Virus record (IMG/VR): IMGVR_UViG_3300030328_000171
Location: 1 to 20,114 of that record
DNA from: a virus
Length of the DNA stretch: 20,114 bases
Reading direction: 5' to 3' (one strand)
A model generated the notes under the pieces. That model saw only the letters and a list, made by a program, of their open reading frames with translations, had not been told where the DNA came from and ran no database searches. How positions within the stretch are numbered: the stretch's first letter is position 1; each line of letters opens with the position of its first letter. Positions 1 through 5,504 of this stretch are shown one piece after another. A program made the translations under genes and the position numbers.

Positions 1-12
1 ATTACTAATATT

Positions 13-185
13 ATGAAAAAATATATAAACCATTAATAGGTTTTAGAATCGTAGGCTATAGAACTGAAGACAACTATCCGATCTTTAAGGTACAAAGGGG
101 AGATGAGAAACTTGATCTTGTAATTTCTCAAGATCCTGAAGGTAATGGTGGTGGGTTTTTATTTATTGAGGAAACAAAAAAATGA
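13..185 (+). pseudogene. Small hypothetical gene with apparent one-base frameshift
   Basis: A long open frame ends at the TGA at 183-185 and encodes about 55 residues of ordinary-looking soluble protein, including the stretches YKPLIGFRIVGYRTEDNYP and GGGFLFIEETKK. That frame has no ATG, GTG or TTG after its upstream stop at 6-8. An ATG at 13-15 lies in another frame and stops after seven codons. Between them is a run of six A (16-21). One extra A, or a -1 slip on the run, would join the ATG to the open frame and give a 57-residue protein starting MKKIYKPL. I read it as a real small gene with an indel in a homopolymer, either a sequencing error or a true mutation. The stop overlaps the next ATG (ATGA). 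I do not recognise the family. Confidence 0.5.
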
Positions 186-301
186 GAAACGCAATCTTTT
201 TCCTGATCATATGTGTTGCATATGCGTGGGAAGTTTTAATTGAAGAAAGGTTTACAAGTCAATGGTATTACTCAAAAGTGCATTGGTCTGCCTTGCACTA
301 A
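182..301 (+). CDS. 39-residue hydrophobic small ORF upstream of the cell-wall hydrolase
   Basis: The ATG at 182 overlaps the stop of the preceding frame as ATGA, the coupling used by many genes here. The 39-codon product starts MRNAIFFLICVAYAWEVLI, so residues 4-19 could form one short membrane helix. A polar, aromatic-rich tail follows (ERFTSQWYYSKVHW). The last 40 bases overlap the start of the SleB-type hydrolase in another frame. A tiny single-span membrane protein overlapping a lysin is compatible with a minimal holin-like or lysis-accessory role. That is inference from position and hydrophobicity only; it could equally be a leader peptide for translational coupling or non-functional. 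There is no homology evidence. Confidence 0.4.
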   Translation: MRNAIFFLIICVAYAWEVLIEERFTSQWYYSKVHWSALH

Positions 302-654
302 ACATCTATCACGAAGCACGTGATCAGAGTACGGCAGGTCAGTTGGCAGTAGCACAGGTAACTGTCAACAGAGTGGATAGTAAACACTATCCCGATACAG
401 TATGTGATGTAGTGTATCAAAAAGGTAAGAGCATCTGTGCTTTCTCTTGGACATGTGATGGTGCAAGTGACACACCACATGAAGACAAGGCATGGCAGAA
501 GTCTATGATGTTGGCAGGTATGATGCTTGATGACAACAACAGTATAGATGTAGTGAATGGTGCGACACACTATCACACCACAGAAGTTAACCCCTATTGG
601 GCAGACAGCTTGCGAGTTGTCAAGCAGGTAGGGGATCACATATTTTATCAGTAA
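262..654 (+). CDS. SleB-family cell wall hydrolase (probable endolysin)
   Basis: The 130-residue protein matches the SleB/CwlJ cell-wall hydrolase pattern (Hydrolase_2). It has LALNIYHEAR around residues 11-20 with the likely catalytic Glu at 18, then AVAQVTVNRV (29-38), the segment around PDTVC (44-48), and AFSW (60-63). The family cleaves peptidoglycan glycan strands, so the likely role is lysis. There is no classical signal peptide: the hydrophobic N-terminus is the first helix of the fold, so export would need a holin or another route. The ATG at 262 is preceded by GAAGAAAGG at 242-250, and an in-frame stop at 241-243 limits extension. It sits at the head of the replication module, away from the opposite-strand genes. 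It could instead act on the envelope at another stage. Confidence 0.88.
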   Translation: MVLLKSALVCLALNIYHEARDQSTAGQLAVAQVTVNRVDSKHYPDTVCDVVYQKGKSICAFSWTCDGASDTPHEDKAWQKSMMLAGMMLDDNNSIDVVNGATHYHTTEVNPYWADSLRVVKQVGDHIFYQ

Positions 655-664
655 GGAGAATAAC

Positions 665-964
665 GTGAAGAGAATAAGGCATGCACCCAATAGGCAGGGT
701 GACATAACAGAAATCATGGCAACAACTTTGTTGCTTGACAAAGGGTATGAGGTATTTAGAAATGCATCTTGCATAGGTAAGATAGACATGATCGTATACC
801 GACCTAAGAAGAATGACTATCTGTATTTAGATTTAAAGACAGGCAGTTCCAAAGAAGTACTGACACCTAACAAGTGTCAGGTTAAGTTAGGAGTGAGGTG
901 TGCTACCATCAAGGGTGGTAAGGTACGCTACATGAGTGACAAGAATAGATTAATACTCGCTTGA
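665..964 (+). CDS. Small PD-(D/E)XK nuclease-fold protein
   Basis: The 99-residue protein shows the core of a PD-(D/E)XK nuclease: an N-terminal helix with Glu16 (GDITE), a strand ending in GKIDMIV with Asp41, and YLDLKTG with Asp56 and Lys58 as the (D/E)xK half. Such minimal folds occur in Holliday-junction resolvase-like and PDDEXK endonuclease families, so DNA cleavage during replication or recombination is the likely role. The specific substrate cannot be told. The start is GTG, with a strong AAGGAG at 653-658 that overlaps the stop of the preceding hydrolase gene and leaves a six-base spacer. The stop codon lies inside the -35 box of the next promoter. Confidence 0.72.
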   Translation: MKRIRHAPNRQGDITEIMATTLLLDKGYEVFRNASCIGKIDMIVYRPKKNDYLYLDLKTGSSKEVLTPNKCQVKLGVRCATIKGGKVRYMSDKNRLILA

Positions 965-988
965 CTTATTTAAGTTATGTGATATAAC
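961..988 (+). promoter_or_regulatory. Sigma70-type promoter P1
   Basis: TTGACT (961-966), a 16-base spacer and TATAAC (983-988) form a near-consensus housekeeping promoter with an extended -10 TG at 980-981. Expected transcription start is near 995, giving a leader of about 32 bases before the DUF932-like gene, with AAGGAG at 1015-1020. The -35 overlaps the stop of the upstream gene. The -10 closely resembles that of the promoter at 7537-7565 (shared TGATATAACTA). Confidence 0.75.
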
Positions 989-995
989 TAGTTAT
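973..995 (+). promoter_or_regulatory. Palindromic operator-like sequence over P1
   Basis: ATAACTAGTTAT at 984-995 is a perfect 12-base palindrome covering most of the -10 and the expected start point. A further AGTTAT half-site at 973-978 forms a second inverted pair with 984-989 across five bases. Three copies of one hexamer half-site in 23 bases over a promoter suggest a repressor or activator site. No binding protein is identifiable from this window. Confidence 0.4.
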
Positions 996-1026
996 CAGTT
1001 GAAACAATAAAGCAAAGGAGAAACAA

Positions 1027-1917
1027 ATGGCTTTAGATTATGTAAGTAATATAGACATACCATATGAGTATGACTTTAAGGTAAGCAAAGAACCCACTAA
1101 ATTTAAAGGACAATGTTACGTTGTCAATGAACATGATGGTGAGTATCTAGGTATAGTAGGTAATGGCTATGCACTCACTAGTCATGGTGAATACTTCAAC
1201 AAAGTGTGGTCTGTAGCAGAGGAAACACTAGGTCAAGGGAACTGTCTGTTGGCAGAGAAGAGATGGAGATCGGCACGTAATGGAGCATTCGTAATGCTTG
1301 ATGCAATCTTCAAAGATGACAGTATCACTATCACTAGTGACAAGCATGAAACAGAAGTATTCAAAAGAATGGTTGCCTTACATGGTGTAGATGGCAGATG
1401 TTCTAATCAAGTATTCTATGGCTTGATTGATGGGTTCTGTCTTAATGGTACAGTTACAGGTGATCACAACTACCTCAAGAAAAAGAATACTGCATTGTTT
1501 AATGTGGATATCTTTCAAGGTGAGTTAGCTGATTCAGTTGTAAACTTTGAAGGTGAAGCAGAGAAGTTGCAAGAGTGGGCAACCATAGACACAAAAAGAT
1601 TATGCGTTAAGTCTGTGCTTGATCACATGATGGGTAATGATAAGAAAGCAGACAAGATGCTCTCATTATACAGAGAAGAAACACGTAAACGTGGTGAGAA
1701 TCTCTTTGCTCTTTACTCAGCGTTTACTAACTACGCTACGTATGGTGATGAACGTAATGGATTCACAATACGTAACACAGGTAATGATACGAAAGCTATC
1801 ACCATGTGGAATCGTGAGCAAGAGGTAGCTAAGTGGATTGATTCTCCTATATGGAATGACTTAGTAAACTCAAGCCATAATTCTACTGTTGCAGAAAGGT
1901 GGGGGATAAATAGATGA
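1027..1917 (+). CDS. DUF932-like protein
   Basis: The 296-residue soluble protein resembles the DUF932 phage/plasmid family. It has a VGNGYALTSHGEYFNKV segment (about 45-61), a GAFVMLDAIF strand (about 86-95), and a conserved-looking core around FKRMVALHGVDGRCSNQV leading to FCLNGTV. The biochemical function of the family is not established; members are common in phages and plasmids near replication and recombination genes. It is the first gene after promoter P1 and has a good AAGGAG at 1015-1020. Its stop overlaps the integrase start as ATGA, so the two are probably translationally coupled. The family call rests on motif recall, not alignment. Confidence 0.58.
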   Translation: MALDYVSNIDIPYEYDFKVSKEPTKFKGQCYVVNEHDGEYLGIVGNGYALTSHGEYFNKVWSVAEETLGQGNCLLAEKRWRSARNGAFVMLDAIFKDDSITITSDKHETEVFKRMVALHGVDGRCSNQVFYGLIDGFCLNGTVTGDHNYLKKKNTALFNVDIFQGELADSVVNFEGEAEKLQEWATIDTKRLCVKSVLDHMMGNDKKADKMLSLYREETRKRGENLFALYSAFTNYATYGDERNGFTIRNTGNDTKAITMWNREQEVAKWIDSPIWNDLVNSSHNSTVAERWGINR

Positions 1918-3026
1918 GACTTCCTAGATATGTACAAGCTAGGACTACAGCAAGTGGTGAGGTTGTGTATCGATTCAACCCACCACAGAAGTTAGTTGAT
2001 GCAGGTGTTGTCACACGCAAACAGTTTGGGTCTGACCTCAAGAAAGTACGTAAGTGGGTGGGCAAGTTGAACGATTTGATCGATGACTATCGTAGCTTTA
2101 GTGCTACGACATGGTGTGTAGGTCAAGCTCCTACCTTGACAAAGCTGATTGAAGGGTACACCCAATCGCATGATTGGAAAATGTTAAGACCTAAGACACA
2201 GCATGACTATAGATATTTCCTAAGTGTTGCACAAAAGACACTAGGTAGGTACAAAGTAAAGGACATAGGTACTAAACTAGCCAAGAAACATTATCAAATG
2301 TGGCTTGAACGTGGTGTGACGCAAGCTAATCACATAACAAGTTGCCTATCTAGTGTGTATAATTGGGGAATCAACCAAGAGTTTGTGCTTATGAATCCTT
2401 TTTCACGTATCAAACGTACTACTGCACTCAAGCGTACAGATATATGGACTAAGCTTCAGGTAGAATTAGTGCTTGACCATGCCTATTCCCAATGGAAGAC
2501 ACGTAACGTGGGATTAATTATACACATGGCTTATGCTTTCTGTCAGCGACTAGGTGACATGCGTACTTTGAAGTGGTCTAACTTTGATGACAACTTTACT
2601 GTGTTATATTTACAGCAGTCTAAGCGTAGGGCAAAGGTAGAGTTACCTGTCGATGAGGAGATGAGAGAGATGTTGACTAGACAACATAAAGACTTTGGCT
2701 TTCAACCCTATGTAGCACCAAGCGTATCGCCTACAAATGGTGAGTACTTACCTTATACACTACACCAAGTATCCAAGATAGGAAGGACACTCATGGATTC
2801 ATGTACTATACCTAGTAACCTACGTCTTATGGACTTACGTAGGACAGGTATCATGGAGATGGTTGATGGTGGTGTGCCACTACCTCAAATCATGTCTGTT
2901 AGTGGGCATGCTAACCCTGCGTCAGTTAAACCTTACATGAAAAATACTTTAACCTCTGCAACAAATGCCTTGACAACTAGAAAAACATGGGTATCATCTG
3001 CGTTGAAGCAGCAGGAAGGTGTATAG
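1914..3026 (+). CDS. int: Tyrosine recombinase (phage integrase)
   Basis: The 370-residue length suits phage integrases. The N-terminal part carries an arm-type basic region and a core-binding helical domain (about 73-170, SAM-like). The catalytic domain shows Arg212 (FCQRLGDMR), the beta-hairpin Lys237 (SKRRAKV), Arg309 in MDLRR, His332 (SGHAN) and the nucleophile Tyr341 (VKPYM). The first position of the usual HxxR motif is Met306 instead of His, a known point of variation but worth noting. It would catalyse site-specific integration or genome resolution. It sits inside the replication operon and overlaps the upstream gene by four bases. No candidate attachment site lies beside it because there is no intergenic space. 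Confidence 0.95.
   Translation: MRLPRYVQARTTASGEVVYRFNPPQKLVDAGVVTRKQFGSDLKKVRKWVGKLNDLIDDYRSFSATTWCVGQAPTLTKLIEGYTQSHDWKMLRPKTQHDYRYFLSVAQKTLGRYKVKDIGTKLAKKHYQMWLERGVTQANHITSCLSSVYNWGINQEFVLMNPFSRIKRTTALKRTDIWTKLQVELVLDHAYSQWKTRNVGLIIHMAYAFCQRLGDMRTLKWSNFDDNFTVLYLQQSKRRAKVELPVDEEMREMLTRQHKDFGFQPYVAPSVSPTNGEYLPYTLHQVSKIGRTLMDSCTIPSNLRLMDLRRTGIMEMVDGGVPLPQIMSVSGHANPASVKPYMKNTLTSATNALTTRKTWVSSALKQQEGV
3013..3019 (+). promoter_or_regulatory. Ribosome binding site deciding the primase start
   Basis: AGGAAGG lies inside the end of the integrase gene, eight bases before ATG 3028. It abuts the upstream in-frame GTG at 3019 with no spacer, so the ATG is the better start. Confidence 0.65.
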
Positions 3027-3027
3027 T

Positions 3028-3774
3028 ATGTGGAGAATATGGGATTACGATGTCAAGAATGGTGAAACAAAGAGAGTTAACTGTCCTGTGTGTAGAGGAC
3101 ACAAGACTTTTACTATCACTAACAACATGGGTAGCTTGATGTGGAATTGTTACAAGGCTAGTTGTGATGTGAGTGGGGGTAAGCGTGTACGTCTAAGTGC
3201 AGAAGACATTAAGACTTCTTTAAAACCACAGGATCAGAAGGTAGAAGAATGGGATATGCCATCGTTTCTCGTATACCACCCACCACATGTACAGAAGTTT
3301 GTAGACAAGTGGAATCTACCTGCACATGTAGAGGTGATGTATGATGTGAAAGAAGAACGTGCCGTGTTCACTATCTACGATAACTATAGATGCGTGGATG
3401 CTATTGGTAGATCGATGGGAAACAGGCTACCTAAATGGAAAAGATATGGGAATAGCGACTTGCCATACACACATGGATGTGGTAAGGTTGCTGTAGTTGT
3501 TGAGGATTGCATTAGTGCTGTAATTGTAGGCGAGATTGATGTATATGTCGGGGTGGCTGTGTTGGGTACGTCACTCTCAGATGCACACAAGAAGTACTTG
3601 TCGCAATTCTCAACAGCAATCGTAGCGTTAGATCCCGATGCGTTACCTAAGACAATGCAGTTCGCCAAAGAACTACGCCAACACGTAGACAAGGTAGCTG
3701 TACTGAAACTAACCGATGACTTGAAGTATAGAAACGAAACCGACTTAGAAAATCTAACCAACATAGGAGTATGA
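3028..3774 (+). CDS. DNA primase (zinc-binding and TOPRIM domains)
   Basis: The 248-residue protein has an N-terminal zinc finger with Cys19, Cys22, Cys41 and Cys46 (NCPVC and NCYKASC), as in T7 gp4 and DnaG primases. It ends in a TOPRIM fold with Glu159 (VVVED) and the DxD pair Asp202/Asp204 (ALDPDA). It would make RNA primers for lagging-strand synthesis. In T7 primase and helicase are one polypeptide; here the helicase is a separate gene starting two bases after this stop, so the pair forms a split gp4-like unit. The middle region (about 60-150) is diverged from DnaG. An upstream GTG at 3019 is possible but has no usable ribosome site. Confidence 0.87.
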   Translation: MWRIWDYDVKNGETKRVNCPVCRGHKTFTITNNMGSLMWNCYKASCDVSGGKRVRLSAEDIKTSLKPQDQKVEEWDMPSFLVYHPPHVQKFVDKWNLPAHVEVMYDVKEERAVFTIYDNYRCVDAIGRSMGNRLPKWKRYGNSDLPYTHGCGKVAVVVEDCISAVIVGEIDVYVGVAVLGTSLSDAHKKYLSQFSTAIVALDPDALPKTMQFAKELRQHVDKVAVLKLTDDLKYRNETDLENLTNIGV

Positions 3775-3775
3775 A

Positions 3776-4999
3776 ATGGAATTATCACTACTAAGAAGCC
3801 TGATGGACAAGCCATTCTATGATGACCATAGAGGAGCGAAGTGTCCTAACAGACTATTCACCAAAGATGCACAGAAGATCAAGGCTATCATTGACTCTTG
3901 CATGACGAGGTATGAACGTACTGTTACACCCGATGAGGTGGAAGCGTTGTTCATATCAACCAATCCATCTATGACAACAGCACAGAAGACTGCTTACTCT
4001 CACTTGTTTGACAAGATCAAACGTGAACAACCGATGGGATCAGACATTGCACAAGAGGTATTGTCTAAGCTGTTCCAACAGGTAATAGGAGAAGACATAG
4101 CCAACTTAGGATTTGATTATGTCAACGGCACTAAGACTAGTCTTGAAGACGTACGCAATCTTCTTGAACAGTATGGTGATGACTTTACACCTAATCTTAA
4201 TATCACTTGGGATGATATAGATATTGAAACACTACTAGCTAAGAATGATCTTGAAGCTAGGTGGACATTCAACATCCCTTCACTTGTGCGTAAGCTAGAG
4301 GGAGTGAACGATGGTCACTTGATTGAGGTAGGTGCTAGACCTAACACAGGTAAGACTTCCTTCCATGCTAGTTTGATTGCAGGACCTGAAGGATTTGCAC
4401 GACAAGGTGCTAAGTGTATTGTCTTATGTAATGAAGAAGGTACGCATCGTGTCGGGGCTAGATACCTTACGGCTGCCACAGGCATGACAATGCAAGAGAT
4501 CAAACAGAACCCTCAACTAGCTAGAGATAAGTACGATCCTGTTCGTAAGAACATCCGATTGCGTGATGCTACAGGCAGAGATATGTCATGGGTAGAGAGC
4601 GTATGCAAAGCATACAAGCCTGACATTGTGATACTAGACATGGGTGATAAGTTTGCCGTAACTAGTGGCTTTGCGAGGCAGGATGAGGCACTCAAGGCTA
4701 ACGCTATACATGCACGTAGTATAGCCAAGGTGTATGGGTGTGGTATCTTCTACATGTCACAGTTATCTGCAGAAGCAGAGGGTAAGGTACTACTTAATCA
4801 GAGCATGATGGAAGGTTCACGTACAGGTAAAGCTGCTGAAGCAGACCTGATGCTTTTGATTGCTAAGAATCCTGTGGTGGAAGGACAGGATGAAGAGGAT
4901 ACACAACGACATTTAAACATTGTCAAGAACAAACTCACAGGATGGCATGGTGTTATCCATTGTGAACTTGACTACAAAACAGCGAGGTACACAGCATGA
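3776..4999 (+). CDS. Replicative DNA helicase (DnaB / T7 gp4 type)
   Basis: The 407-residue protein carries a RecA-fold motor in its C-terminal half: Walker A GARPNTGKT (186-194), catalytic Glu220 in LCNEE, Walker B IVILD with Asp288, and the sensor-like Gln329 in MSQLS. The first 150 residues are helical and may correspond to the DnaB-type N-terminal domain that contacts primase; that part is inference. It would unwind the fork as a hexamer alongside the preceding primase and the downstream family A polymerase. AGGAG at 3765-3769 precedes the ATG. The end overlaps the next gene by four bases (ATGA). Confidence 0.94.
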   Translation: MELSLLRSLMDKPFYDDHRGAKCPNRLFTKDAQKIKAIIDSCMTRYERTVTPDEVEALFISTNPSMTTAQKTAYSHLFDKIKREQPMGSDIAQEVLSKLFQQVIGEDIANLGFDYVNGTKTSLEDVRNLLEQYGDDFTPNLNITWDDIDIETLLAKNDLEARWTFNIPSLVRKLEGVNDGHLIEVGARPNTGKTSFHASLIAGPEGFARQGAKCIVLCNEEGTHRVGARYLTAATGMTMQEIKQNPQLARDKYDPVRKNIRLRDATGRDMSWVESVCKAYKPDIVILDMGDKFAVTSGFARQDEALKANAIHARSIAKVYGCGIFYMSQLSAEAEGKVLLNQSMMEGSRTGKAAEADLMLLIAKNPVVEGQDEEDTQRHLNIVKNKLTGWHGVIHCELDYKTARYTA

Positions 5000-5502
5000 G
5001 TAGACTACTAGAGATAAGAGAAGATGTTCCCACATTCCAAAGGGATCTACCTGTTAAGCATTGTAATAGATGTGCAACAGAACTAGTGATAGGAGAAACA
5101 TGGGGTGCAGGGAATGCACGTGTAAGTAACTACATGTGTAACAGTTGTGAGAAAAAGATCTCACGATACAACAGACTCAAGCGACTAGCACGTAACGTAT
5201 CTAAGATCGTATGGAAACAGTATGATACAGCCAAAGATGGTTACGTATATATCATATCCAACCCTACGTGGAGTGGGTGGTACAAGATTGGTATGGCTCT
5301 TGATGCTGAAGATCGTTTAAATAGTTATCAAACCTCTAGTCCTTTCAGAGATTATGTGCTAGAGTACAGTAAGTATTTCAAAGACAGAAAGAAAGCAGAA
5401 GCAATGGCACACCACAACATCGGTAGGATAAGCGATAAGAGAGCTAACGAATGGTTTCAAGTGCCTAAACACGAAGCAATAAATGTAATAGAGGGAATAT
5501 AA
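4996..5502 (+). CDS. Zinc-ribbon plus GIY-YIG (T5orf172-like) protein
   Basis: The 168-residue protein joins a four-cysteine zinc ribbon (Cys23, Cys26, Cys48, Cys51) to a C-terminal GIY-YIG domain of the T5orf172/MUG113 type. The domain shows GYVYIIS (82-88), WYKIGM (95-100), Arg107 in EDRLNSYQTS, Glu135 and His139/140 in AEAMAHH, and NEWFQV (151-156). The fold generally cuts DNA using a metal ion. It lies between helicase and polymerase, overlapping the helicase by four bases and ending two bases before the polymerase start. It could be a replication-associated nuclease or a domesticated homing-type endonuclease; the tight coupling and full integration favour the former. Confidence 0.84.
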   Translation: MSRLLEIREDVPTFQRDLPVKHCNRCATELVIGETWGAGNARVSNYMCNSCEKKISRYNRLKRLARNVSKIVWKQYDTAKDGYVYIISNPTWSGWYKIGMALDAEDRLNSYQTSSPFRDYVLEYSKYFKDRKKAEAMAHHNIGRISDKRANEWFQVPKHEAINVIEGI

Positions 5503-5504
5503 GA

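Noticed and set aside
298-789. 163-codon minus-strand open frame
   Set aside because: It lies antisense to the SleB and PD-(D/E)XK genes, has low-complexity Cys/Ile/Thr-rich content and no ribosome site; a shadow frame.
960-1026. Attachment site or tRNA fragment next to the integrase operon
   Set aside because: The only sizeable non-coding gap is explained by promoter and ribosome site; no tRNA-like arm sequence is seen.
3019-3027. GTG 3019 as primase start
   Set aside because: The AGGAAGG sequence runs directly into this codon, leaving no spacer; ATG 3028 has proper spacing.
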